The notes beneath the pieces were generated by a model. The model was given only the letters and a program-made list of their open reading frames with translations, was not told where the DNA came from and searched no databases. Source: Chlamydiae bacterium CG10_big_fil_rev_8_21_14_0_10_35_9 (GTDB taxonomy: Bacteria > Chlamydiota > Chlamydiia > Chlamydiales > SM23-39). Taken from it: a DNA stretch of 49,660 nt. The position numbers and the translations under genes are program-made. Below, one piece after another: positions 40,917 to 49,281 of the stretch. The first letter of the stretch is position 1. Every line of letters begins with the position of its first letter. The stretch is from contig PFAC01000046.1 of the NCBI GenBank assembly GCA_002773835.1, positions 1 through 49,660 on the forward strand. The letters run 5' to 3'.

Positions 40917-41619
40917 TAAGTGGGCTAACATTAAGCACAAGAAAGAAAGAGCCGACCAAAAAAAGGGAAAAGTATTTTCTAAAATTACAAAAGAAATCAT
41001 CAATGCAGTAAAGCAAGGTGGCCCAGATCCTGAGGCTAATGCAAAGCTTCGAGCTGTGATTTTGAAAGCAAAAGCTGCTAACCTTCCCAATGAAAATATT
41101 GAGAGGAATATTAAAAAGGCTTCTACTGAGGATCTAGCAAATTATTACGATATTACTTACGAGCTTTATGGCCATGGTGGAGTAGGCATTATTGTCGAAG
41201 CTATGACCGATAATAAGAACAGAACAGCTTCTGATATGCGAATCGCTACCAATAAATGTGGAGGAAATATTGCAACACAAGGAGCTGTCTCTTATAACTT
41301 TGAAAAAAAGGGGATCATCCAAATAGCGAAACAAAACCTTCAGGAAGATGACCTGTTTCTTGCAGCGACGGAAGCTGGTGCAGAAGATTTTGAAGGTGAA
41401 GAGGAAGAATTTATTATCACTACAGCTTCGGATGATTTGTTTAATGTTAAGCAGAGTTTGGAAGAGAAGGGATATACCTGTTCAGAAGCTTCTTTGGAAA
41501 TGATCCCTAAAACTACAGTTAAGTGTTCTGAGGAAGATAAAAAAAATAATCTGACTCTTATTGAATGGCTGGAAGGGTTAGATGATGTAGATGAAGTGTT
41601 TCATAACATGGAACTGTAA
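40903..41619 (+). CDS. yebC: YebC/PmpR family regulator
   Basis: The 238-residue product has the complete family signature: [64 protein letters not shown], and [26 protein letters not shown]. YebC proteins either act as transcriptional regulators or, as recent work reports, relieve ribosome stalling at proline stretches. The C-terminal domain is full length. In C. trachomatis it lies near prfB (from memory). pabB follows immediately. Confidence 0.95.
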   Translation: [238 protein letters not shown]

Positions 41620-42939
41620 GTGTTTAAAAAAACATTCCATATTGCCTTTCAAAATCAATCTATTTTAAACCTAGCCTACCAATTCTCACATTTGCCAGGA
41701 CTATGTCTGCTTTATTCAGGGGGAAACTATGCCTCTAGTAGCCTTTCTTTTCTAAGCATATTTCCTAAAAAAGAAATTCTTTTAGAAAGCAGCAACCCCT
41801 GGCAAAATTTGCATAAAAAACTAACCCCTCATTATTGGTTCGGTTATTTGAGCTATGAAATGGGAGCTTTTAGCGATGAAGAAAAAGTACTGGCCTATAA
41901 AAAGTCCGATATACCCTTAGGTCATTTTCAAAGATATTTAATTACAATTAAGTTTGATAGTAAGAGCAATTTAATTGAACTTTTTATTGATGAGGAATGT
42001 AAAACCTCTTTGGAGGAACAAAAGTGGGTTGATCGGTTTTTAAAGCTTCCTGACTGGCTTAAAGAACTTCAAGGGTATTCTTTAAATAGCACTATGCCAT
42101 GTCAGTTACTGAAAAAAATGGATTTTGTCGATTACGAAAAGAAGTGTAAAAAGATTAAAGAGTATATCTTGGAAGGAGATGTATATCAGGTAAACTTAAC
42201 GCATGAATCTATAGCTAAAACTGCTCTTTCTCCCTTCTTAGTCTTTGCCCGTTTAGCTGCTAAAAATCCCTCTCCTTTTTCTGCTTATATTTCTCATGAG
42301 AATTATACAATTGTCAGTACCTCACCTGAAAGGCTGCTGCTAAAGCAGGGAGATTTTTTACAGACGAAACCTATCAAAGGTTCTATTAAAAGAGATGAGT
42401 TTACCTGCGACAAGAAACAGGAAAATAGCCTGCTGACTTCCATTAAGGATCGAGCGGAGCTTGCCATGATTACAGATCTTGCTAGAAATGACTTAGGAAA
42501 GCTGTCTGAAGTAAACTCCATAAAGACAAAACCTTTCCTTCTTGAAAAATATGAAAATATTATCCACATGTTATCCGAAGTCAATGCAACAGCAAAAAAA
42601 GAAATTTCTCCTCTTGAGTACTTAAGAGCGTTATTTCCAGGAGGGTCCATTACTGGCTGCCCAAAGTTGCGAGCGCAAGAGATTATTTTTGAAATTGAGA
42701 AGAGAGCTCGCCATGTTTACACAGGTTCAATTGGATATTTGACTCCAGAACAGGACTTTGACTTTAATATTGCAATACGCACTCTTTTATTCCAAAAAGA
42801 GCAAGTAAGCATTCAGCTAGGGGGGGCTATTGTCGCTGATTCAACTGCCCAAGCAGAGTACTATGAAAGCTTGCAAAAAGGAATGTCTATTTTTCAAGCG
42901 CTTAACTTAGATTATAGAAATGAGTTTTGTTTTTCTTAA
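41620..42939 (+). CDS. pabB: Aminodeoxychorismate synthase component I
   Basis: PabB turns chorismate and ammonia into aminodeoxychorismate for p-aminobenzoate and folate. The 439-residue product starts at GTG immediately after the yebC stop and has the chorismate-binding domain in its C-terminal two thirds: YILEGDVYQVNLTHE, STSPERLLLKQGDFLQTKPIKGSIKR, MITDLARNDLGKLS, FPGGSITGCPKLRA and GSIGYLTPEQDFDFNIAIRTL. The P-I-K-G-S-I-K-R box with Lys is that of PabB-type enzymes that use a covalent intermediate. No PabA amidotransferase is visible in this window; an external one or a shared TrpG would be needed. Confidence 0.9.
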   Translation: MFKKTFHIAFQNQSILNLAYQFSHLPGLCLLYSGGNYASSSLSFLSIFPKKEILLESSNPWQNLHKKLTPHYWFGYLSYEMGAFSDEEKVLAYKKSDIPLGHFQRYLITIKFDSKSNLIELFIDEECKTSLEEQKWVDRFLKLPDWLKELQGYSLNSTMPCQLLKKMDFVDYEKKCKKIKEYILEGDVYQVNLTHESIAKTALSPFLVFARLAAKNPSPFSAYISHENYTIVSTSPERLLLKQGDFLQTKPIKGSIKRDEFTCDKKQENSLLTSIKDRAELAMITDLARNDLGKLSEVNSIKTKPFLLEKYENIIHMLSEVNATAKKEISPLEYLRALFPGGSITGCPKLRAQEIIFEIEKRARHVYTGSIGYLTPEQDFDFNIAIRTLLFQKEQVSIQLGGAIVADSTAQAEYYESLQKGMSIFQALNLDYRNEFCFS

Positions 42940-43732
42940 TGGGGAGTTTATTCCGTCTTGTAGTGGTAAAGTTGCTGATTCAGAGTTTTTACATAGACAA
43001 GGAGTATTTACAACTATTTTGGTCAAAGAGGGCAAGGCCTTTTTTTTACACAATCATATTAAAAGAATAAATCGACACTGCAAAAAATCTAATATTTTAG
43101 CCCCTTATATTTCGATAAGGACGATAAAAGAGCTGCTCATGAAAAATAATGCCTATAAAGGTTTATATAGGCTGAAAATTCTTGTTGCAGCTGAGGTAAA
43201 GGATCTTCAAAAAAACACTTTGCTAATTACTTTAGAAAAAGAAGCGCCTAATAAAAGTGCTTTTAGCCTTTGTAAGTATATAAGGCCTGCTCCTTTTGCT
43301 AGCAATAGAGTAAAAAGTTTAGCTTATTGTGACCGCCTTGCTTTAAGAAAATTCGCCAATAGCCGTGGATTTGATGATTGTCTTACCTTTGATATGAATA
43401 AGTACTTATTAGAAACTTCAGTAGCGAATGTTTTTTGGATAAAAAATAACTCCTTGCATTTCCCAGATCCTAAACTTTTATACTTTCGGGGAATTGTTTT
43501 AACAACAGCTTTGGTTATAGCGAAAAAACTTAAAATGAAAGTGCAATATGGGAAATACACAATAAAGGATTTGTCTGGTTCCCATCTTTTTTACTGTAAT
43601 AGCATGAAAGGGATTCTTCCTGTGAAATCCTTAGAAAATACTCCTTTGTCTTGGGATCTTTCCTTACAAAATACATTGCTTGAGCAGTATATGCTTTTTT
43701 CTAAAGAACACTGGGTTGATCTGACTGTTTGA
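42920..43732 (+). CDS. pabC: Aminodeoxychorismate lyase (class IV PLP enzyme)
   Basis: PabC removes pyruvate from aminodeoxychorismate to give p-aminobenzoate. The 270-residue product overlaps pabB by 20 bp. It has class IV aminotransferase features: VFLNGEFIPS at the start, LHRQGVFTTILVKEGKAFFL, RVKSLAYCDRLALRKFANSRGFDDCLTFD with the PLP lysine, and LLETSVANVFWIKNNSL in place of E-x-x-x-x-N-I/V-F. A D-amino acid or branched-chain transaminase is the main alternative, but the position after pabB settles it. It is convergent with the next gene (32 bp overlap). Confidence 0.85.
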   Translation: MSFVFLNGEFIPSCSGKVADSEFLHRQGVFTTILVKEGKAFFLHNHIKRINRHCKKSNILAPYISIRTIKELLMKNNAYKGLYRLKILVAAEVKDLQKNTLLITLEKEAPNKSAFSLCKYIRPAPFASNRVKSLAYCDRLALRKFANSRGFDDCLTFDMNKYLLETSVANVFWIKNNSLHFPDPKLLYFRGIVLTTALVIAKKLKMKVQYGKYTIKDLSGSHLFYCNSMKGILPVKSLENTPLSWDLSLQNTLLEQYMLFSKEHWVDLTV

Positions 43733-44306
43733 TGAATTGATATAGCCTAAAATAAGCTGTAAAAAACATTAAAATGACAAAGGCCCAGGCAATAAAAAAA
43801 TAAAGTTTAGGTAAAACATTCATCAAAATAAAAAATCCAAAGGCTTCTGTTCTTTCCACAAAGCCGGGACTATAATGAAAACTTTTTGAAGAGCGATTTT
43901 TAGTAAAAACTGCAACCACTAAAAAGGTAACCATGCAAAATAGGATTCCAGCCATAATCCAGATTGTTACCAAAGATCTTTCAAGAGGGTTTTTTAAATA
44001 AAGGGAAAAGACAATGGAAAATTCAACAATTCGATCCAATACAATGTCCAATGCGCTTCCCGCATCGCTTTCTTTATGGAACGACCTTGCTATGGAACCG
44101 TCTAAAGTATCGCAGAACCCAGATAGGATTAAAAGTAAAGTGGCTAAAAGCATATAGTCGTAAAAAAAGAAAATAGCAGAGCAAACCCCTAAAAGACACC
44201 CAATAACGGTTACTAGATTAGGTGATATATTTTTAAAAAATGATTTTTTTATCCAAGAGTCAATGAATAGAGTTTGGTATGTCTTTCTTAAGTAGGAATC
44301 AATCAT
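43701..44306 (-). CDS. CDP-alcohol phosphatidyltransferase
   Basis: The 201-residue membrane protein contains the complete motif D-x2-D-G-x2-A-R-x8-G-x3-D-x3-D: Asp66, Asp69, Gly70, Ala73, Arg74, Gly83, Asp87 and Asp91 (CDTLDGSIARS...GSALDIVLD). Five to six hydrophobic segments surround it. Such enzymes join CDP-diacylglycerol to an alcohol such as glycerol phosphate, serine or inositol; the acceptor cannot be read. It is the last gene of a minus-strand operon, overlapping the TVP38 gene by 8 bp. Confidence 0.88.
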   Translation of the reverse strand: MIDSYLRKTYQTLFIDSWIKKSFFKNISPNLVTVIGCLLGVCSAIFFFYDYMLLATLLLILSGFCDTLDGSIARSFHKESDAGSALDIVLDRIVEFSIVFSLYLKNPLERSLVTIWIMAGILFCMVTFLVVAVFTKNRSSKSFHYSPGFVERTEAFGFFILMNVLPKLYFFIAWAFVILMFFTAYFRLYQFIKQSDQPSVL

Positions 44307-45030
44307 TTCTTTTATGCTTTTTTTTGCGTATTTTTTTTACAATAATGGGAATTAAGGCAAAAAGACCTAGAGCAAGTAAAGCAATTCGCATAGGCCAGTT
44401 GAAAATTGCATTTATACTAAACTCTTTGCCTTCGTCCAAAATGGCCCCTAGTCCTGCGCCTGCCTGAGAGTAAACAAATGTTCCTGGGATGATACCAACA
44501 AAAGTTGTCCATGAAAAAGTTATGAGGGATACTTTAAAAAAGGCAGGAGCAATGTTTACCAACCAAAAAGGAAATATAGGAACAAGGCGTAAAAACAATA
44601 AATAGCTTATTGCATTTTGTTGAAAGCCTTCCTTCATTTTTTCTAAATACCCTTTTGTTTTTTCCCGGAAAAACTCACCTAGAGCAGTCTTGGCAGCTAG
44701 AAAAATCAGGGAAGCACCAATTGTAGCTCCAACAACAGCATAGATGGTAGCTAGAGGTTGCCCGAATAAAAAACCACCTAATATAGTCACTATAGTTGCC
44801 CCTGGTATAGAAAGTGCTGTTGTTCCTATGTAACCTGTTACAAATAATAAAGAAGCTATAATGAAATGCGTCTCAACGTAGTTTTTTAAAAGAATTCGAT
44901 TTTCTTTTAGCTTTTCAAAAGATAAATAATCAGTAACACCCAAAAAATAGGCAGTCAGCATAAGAATGAGTAGGATAGCTAGTGGCAGTAAGCGTCTCAA
45001 AGAGATCTTTTTGCTCTTTTTATGATTCAT
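44299..45030 (-). CDS. TVP38/TMEM64 (SNARE-associated/VTT) family membrane protein
   Basis: The 243-residue protein has an N-terminal membrane segment and the VTT core: YIGTTALSIPGATIVTILGGFLFG, VVGATIGASLIFLAAKTALG, FLRLVPIFPFWLVNIAPAFF and TFVGIIPGTFVYSQAGAGLG, followed by a final membrane segment and a Lys/Arg-rich tail. VTT proteins are lipid scramblase-like membrane proteins; undecaprenyl-phosphate and phosphatidylethanolamine flipping are known for relatives. It overlaps the oxidoreductase by 4 bp, a pairing also common in other bacteria. Confidence 0.88.
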   Translation of the reverse strand: MNHKKSKKISLRRLLPLAILLILMLTAYFLGVTDYLSFEKLKENRILLKNYVETHFIIASLLFVTGYIGTTALSIPGATIVTILGGFLFGQPLATIYAVVGATIGASLIFLAAKTALGEFFREKTKGYLEKMKEGFQQNAISYLLFLRLVPIFPFWLVNIAPAFFKVSLITFSWTTFVGIIPGTFVYSQAGAGLGAILDEGKEFSINAIFNWPMRIALLALGLFALIPIIVKKIRKKKHKRND

Positions 45031-46460
45031 CTTTGTTTTGTTACATTTTTAAAAATTGTTTTCGTTAACCACATATCTGCTGCTTTTCGAATAGCTTGAA
45101 GATAAGTTGGATAGGGATGAATTAAAGAAATGAGTTTTCTTAAAGGAATATTTTCTCTTATTGCCAGTAAAATCTCACCAATCATTTCTCCTGCCCTGGG
45201 CCCTACAATTGAGACGCCTAAAATCTTACTAGACCACTTTTTAGTGACAATAGTTATAAAACCATCTTGGCAGTTTTGGGTAACTGCTCTGTCAACTTCT
45301 TCAAATGGAACTGTATAGGTAGCAATTTTATTGCTTCCGTACTTTTGGATAGCATCCTCTTCTAAAAGCCCGGCACTTGCTATCTCAGGGTCTGTGTAAG
45401 TTACTCTAGGAACTACTTGTTTTAGATCGATTTTTTTCTTAAGCGGCCCTGGTAAAAGTAATGTTGTTAATACACTCCTTGCTCTATTTTCAGCAAGGTG
45501 AGTAAAAAAAGGTGGCCCGGCTATATCTCCAATTGCAAAAATATGCTTTTGTGAGGTTCTACCATATTTATCGACCTCTATTCCTTTTTCGTGGGCATAA
45601 ATATTGGCATTTTCTAAATGTAAATCATTCAAATTAGCATGTCTTCCTGCTGAAACAAGAAGCGCCTCAGCTTCTATTGTTTCTATTCTGTCACCATTAT
45701 TGATTTCAATTTGAAATACTTCGTTAGAAAAACTTACTCGTTGTGTCTGAAAATCTAAAAAAAGCTTAATCCCTTCTTTTTGAAAAGTTTCTTCTAAAAT
45801 CTTGCCTGCTTTTTCGGATTCTCTTGCAAGTAGTTTCTTATTTTTATGAACTAAAAATACTTCGGCTCCAAGGCGGTTAAATGCTTGCGTTAGCTCCGTT
45901 CCTATTGGGCCTCCTCCAAGAACAATCATTCTTTTAGGGATTTTTTTTAAGTGGAAAACTGTTTCATTTGTTAAATAGGGAGTGTCTTTAAGTCCATCGA
46001 TAGGGGGTACATAAGGAGAGGATCCAGTTGCAATGATGATATTTTTAGATTTGATTTTCCATTCGGTGTTTTCCTTGTCTATTACTCTTAAAGTATGCGG
46101 GTCTATAAAGCTGGCAGTTCCCGTCAATGCATCGACATGCAGTTTTTTAAGGGCTTCTTCATCTTCATGTGCTTTTACAGAAGCAACAATGTTTCGAACC
46201 CTTTCAAGAGCAAGATCAGCATTAAACTGTGTATTTTCCAGAGTTATTCCCATTTGAGAGCTGAGCTTGATATTATGGGCATATTCGGCAGCTGCAATTA
46301 AAGATTTTGAAGGAATACAGCCAAAGTTTGTGCAGTCACCTCCATAATGCGCCTTTTCAATAAGTAAGACTTTTTTCTTAGCTTTAGCAAGGCCAATAGC
46401 GACCACTAAGCCTCCGGCTCCAGCTCCAATAACAACAAAGGGATATTTTTTTTCTTTCAT
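45027..46460 (-). CDS. FAD-dependent pyridine nucleotide-disulfide oxidoreductase (mercuric reductase-like)
   Basis: The ATG at 46460 (a GTG 6 bp upstream is possible) gives a 477-residue protein. It has FAD-binding VVIGAGAGGLVVAIGLAKA, the redox pair in YGGDCTNFGCIPSKSLIAA (two cysteines five residues apart), NAD(P)-binding MIVLGGGPIGTELTQAFNRLG, FAIGDIAGPPFFTHLA, and a C-terminal dimer domain with LISLIHPYPTYLQAIRKAAD. The extra mercury-binding cysteines of MerA are not seen, so it is one of the family members often found next to TVP38 and not dihydrolipoamide dehydrogenase of a 2-oxoacid complex. The substrate is unknown. Confidence 0.88.
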   Translation of the reverse strand: MKEKKYPFVVIGAGAGGLVVAIGLAKAKKKVLLIEKAHYGGDCTNFGCIPSKSLIAAAEYAHNIKLSSQMGITLENTQFNADLALERVRNIVASVKAHEDEEALKKLHVDALTGTASFIDPHTLRVIDKENTEWKIKSKNIIIATGSSPYVPPIDGLKDTPYLTNETVFHLKKIPKRMIVLGGGPIGTELTQAFNRLGAEVFLVHKNKKLLARESEKAGKILEETFQKEGIKLFLDFQTQRVSFSNEVFQIEINNGDRIETIEAEALLVSAGRHANLNDLHLENANIYAHEKGIEVDKYGRTSQKHIFAIGDIAGPPFFTHLAENRARSVLTTLLLPGPLKKKIDLKQVVPRVTYTDPEIASAGLLEEDAIQKYGSNKIATYTVPFEEVDRAVTQNCQDGFITIVTKKWSSKILGVSIVGPRAGEMIGEILLAIRENIPLRKLISLIHPYPTYLQAIRKAADMWLTKTIFKNVTKQR

Positions 46461-46536
46461 ATTCACTATTCAACTTAATTTTTCTAGATAGTCAATAAAA
46501 TTCTTTATAAATAAGATAAGGATTTAAGGGGAAAAT

Positions 46537-49170
46537 ATGAAATCAGCAGAAGATAAAAGACTTATTGAGCATCGAAATAAGAAAAAACATTGGCGAAGAT
46601 GGGGACCATACCTTTCTGCAAGAGAATGGGGCTCTGTCCGAGAAGACTACAGTACGGATGGTAACGCTTGGAATTATCTTCCCTTTGAAGAGTCTCATTA
46701 TATAACATATCGATGGGGGGAAGATGCAATAGCTGGGATTTCTGATAATCATCAAAGATTGTGTTTTGCTTTTAGTTTTTGGAATGAAAAAGATCCCATT
46801 TTAAAAGAAAAGTTTTTTGGATTAAGTGGATCTGAAGGAAATCATGGAGAAGATCTAAAAGAGTATTTTTTTTACTTAGATAATACTCCAACACATTCCT
46901 ATATGAAATTTCTTTATAAATACCCTCAGGAAGAGTTTCCTTATCAGGACTTAAGAGAAACAAATGCAAAAAGAAACCAGAAAGAGCCGGAGTATGAACT
47001 TTTAGATACGAAGATTTTTGATAGCAATGCTTATTTTGATATCACCATTGAATATGCCAAGGCAGATTCAGAGGATATATTGATAAAACTTACTATTGAA
47101 AACAATGGGCCTCAAACTGCTCCTTTGCATGTTTTACCCACTTTATGGTTTCGAAACACATGGAGCTGGTATGATGATGTAGAAAAAAATCTTTCGATCC
47201 ACTCTGACGGCAACTGCTTAATTGCGTATCATCCCGAGCTTAAAGAAAGGTATTTATATTTTAAGGAAAAAGCAGATCTCTTATTTACAGAAAATGAAAC
47301 AAACAAAGAAAGGGCATTTCAAGAGAAAAATGACAGTCCTTATAAGAAAGATGCCTTTCATAGTTATGTAATCCATAAGAAAAAAGAAGCTGTCAATCCT
47401 CAAATGTCAGGAACAAAAGCAGCGCTGCATTATCGACTAGAAATTCCCTCTCATGGGAAAAAAGAACTTTACTTGAGATTGACTCAGGAAAAAAACAGTT
47501 CAAGTCCTTTTCAAAAGTTTGAGAAAATACTGGAAAAAAGAAAAGAAGAGGCGGACCTTTTTTATGAGAAACATATACCTAAATCTATTACACCCGATCA
47601 AAAAGACATTCAAAGGCAAGCTTTTGCAGGTCTTTTATGGTCTAAGCAGTTTTATCATTATGTAATTGAAGAATGGCTGGAAGGAGATAAGGAACATCCC
47701 AAAAGACCTAATCCAGAAAATTTAAGGAACTCTACCTGGACTCATTTATACAGTGACGATATTTTGTCTATTCCTGACAAGTGGGAATATCCTTGGTTTG
47801 CCTCTTGGGATTTGGCTTTTCATTGTGTTGGTTACTCCTTAATTGACTCAGAGTTTGCTAAAAGACAGCTTACTAGACTTACAAGAGAGTGGTACATGCA
47901 CCCAAATGGTCATATACCATCTTATGAGTGGGATTTTAATGATGTGAATCCACCTGTAATAGCTTGGGCAGCGTGGAGGGTCTATAAAATTGAAGAAAAA
48001 AATACAAAACAAGGTGACTTTGAATTTTTAAATGCCATTTATCAAAAGCTCTTACTTAACTTTACGTGGTGGGTCAATCGTAAGGATAGTGCAGGAAAAA
48101 ATGTTTTTGAAGGGGGATTTCTAGGACTCGACAATATTAGCATTTTCAATCGGAGCGATTTGCCAGGAGGGGATTCTTTAACTCAGTCTGATGCTACTAG
48201 CTGGATGGGGATGTACTGTTTAAATATGTGGACCATAGCTGTTGAGCTTTCCAAATATGATGCTAGTTATCAAGACATGGCTAGTAAATTTTTCGAACAT
48301 TTTCTCTATATAGCCGAAGCTATGAATTTTGCTAAAGAAGGCAGTCCGTCACTTTGGGATGAAGAAGACGGTTTTTTTTACGATGTACTGCACTTTTCAG
48401 ACGGCAAGCATATGTCGCTAAAGGTAAAATCTATGGTGGGATTAATTCCACTTTTTGCAGTAGCTACTTTAGAAGAAGATGAGCTCAATCGTATGACTGG
48501 TTTTAAAAGAAGGTTCAACTGGTTTGTCCAAAACCGAAAAGACTTATATGAAGAGATAGCCTCCATTACAAAACACGGAATAAAAGATCGCCACATTTTT
48601 GCTATCTTAACTAAGGAAAGATTAAAGCAAGTCCTAGATAAAATGTTAGATGAAAATGAGTTTTTTTCTTCTTATGGCATCAGATCTGTTTCTAAATACC
48701 ACCAAGATCACCCGTATTCACTAGATATTAACAACGTACATCACCGAGTTGACTATGAGCCTGGAGAGTCAACCTCAAAGTTATTCGGTGGTAATTCCAA
48801 CTGGAGGGGGCCAGTTTGGTTTCCTTTAAATTTTTTGATTATTGAATCACTGCAAAAATTTCACCATTACTATGGAGAGAACTTCAAGGTAGAATGCCCC
48901 ACTGGCTCAGGTAAATATATGACTTTATGGGAGATTGCAGGGGAAATTTCAAAAAGGCTTATTAAGATTTTTGAAAGAGATGAAAATGGAAAAAGGGCCG
49001 TTTTTGGAGATATTGTGAAATTTCAAGAAGACCCTCTTTGGAAAGACCACATTCTATTTTTTGAATATTTTCATGGGGATAATGGAAGAGGGGTTGGCGC
49101 TTCTCATCAAACTGGATGGACAGCACTTGTCGCTAAACTTATTCAGCAAAGAGGAGAGTATTTTAGATAA
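46537..49170 (+). CDS. GH63-like glycoside hydrolase (glucosidase family)
   Basis: The 877-residue protein has an N-terminal beta-sandwich (residues 1-350) and a C-terminal (alpha/alpha)6 barrel (about 360-875). Recognised family parts are the start RWGPYLSAREWGSVREDYS, WEYPWFASWDLAFHCVGYSL with the general-acid Asp, HPNGHIPSYEWDFNDVNPPV, TSWMGMYCLNMW, PSLWDEEDGFFYDVL and NWRGPVWFPLNFLI. Relatives cleave alpha-glucosides such as mannosylglycerate or glucose-containing oligosaccharides. There is no signal peptide, so it works in the cytoplasm on stored or imported sugar. AAGGGGAAA precedes the ATG, and it is a single-gene unit. Confidence 0.85.
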   Translation: MKSAEDKRLIEHRNKKKHWRRWGPYLSAREWGSVREDYSTDGNAWNYLPFEESHYITYRWGEDAIAGISDNHQRLCFAFSFWNEKDPILKEKFFGLSGSEGNHGEDLKEYFFYLDNTPTHSYMKFLYKYPQEEFPYQDLRETNAKRNQKEPEYELLDTKIFDSNAYFDITIEYAKADSEDILIKLTIENNGPQTAPLHVLPTLWFRNTWSWYDDVEKNLSIHSDGNCLIAYHPELKERYLYFKEKADLLFTENETNKERAFQEKNDSPYKKDAFHSYVIHKKKEAVNPQMSGTKAALHYRLEIPSHGKKELYLRLTQEKNSSSPFQKFEKILEKRKEEADLFYEKHIPKSITPDQKDIQRQAFAGLLWSKQFYHYVIEEWLEGDKEHPKRPNPENLRNSTWTHLYSDDILSIPDKWEYPWFASWDLAFHCVGYSLIDSEFAKRQLTRLTREWYMHPNGHIPSYEWDFNDVNPPVIAWAAWRVYKIEEKNTKQGDFEFLNAIYQKLLLNFTWWVNRKDSAGKNVFEGGFLGLDNISIFNRSDLPGGDSLTQSDATSWMGMYCLNMWTIAVELSKYDASYQDMASKFFEHFLYIAEAMNFAKEGSPSLWDEEDGFFYDVLHFSDGKHMSLKVKSMVGLIPLFAVATLEEDELNRMTGFKRRFNWFVQNRKDLYEEIASITKHGIKDRHIFAILTKERLKQVLDKMLDENEFFSSYGIRSVSKYHQDHPYSLDINNVHHRVDYEPGESTSKLFGGNSNWRGPVWFPLNFLIIESLQKFHHYYGENFKVECPTGSGKYMTLWEIAGEISKRLIKIFERDENGKRAVFGDIVKFQEDPLWKDHILFFEYFHGDNGRGVGASHQTGWTALVAKLIQQRGEYFR

Positions 49171-49217
49171 GATCTGACATAGCTTCTTTTCTAAGGTGAC
49201 TTTTTAAATTTTTCTAT

Positions 49218-49245
49218 TTGTATTTATTAATAACTTCTTTACATT
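49218..49245 (+). promoter_or_regulatory. Sigma70-type promoter
   Basis: TTGTAT (49218-49223) and TACATT (49240-49245) are 16 bp apart and lie 37 bp before the start codon of the repeat protein at 49282; GGAGG at 49271 is the ribosome-binding site. Confidence 0.55.
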
Positions 49246-49281
49246 CTCTTTGAATCAAAAAAAAATTTTTGGAGGTTACTT

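Noticed and set aside
45027-46466. Oxidoreductase as dihydrolipoamide dehydrogenase or true mercuric reductase
   Set aside because: No 2-oxoacid dehydrogenase genes adjoin it, and the MerA N-terminal and C-terminal cysteine pairs are missing; the TVP38 neighbour fits the generic family better.
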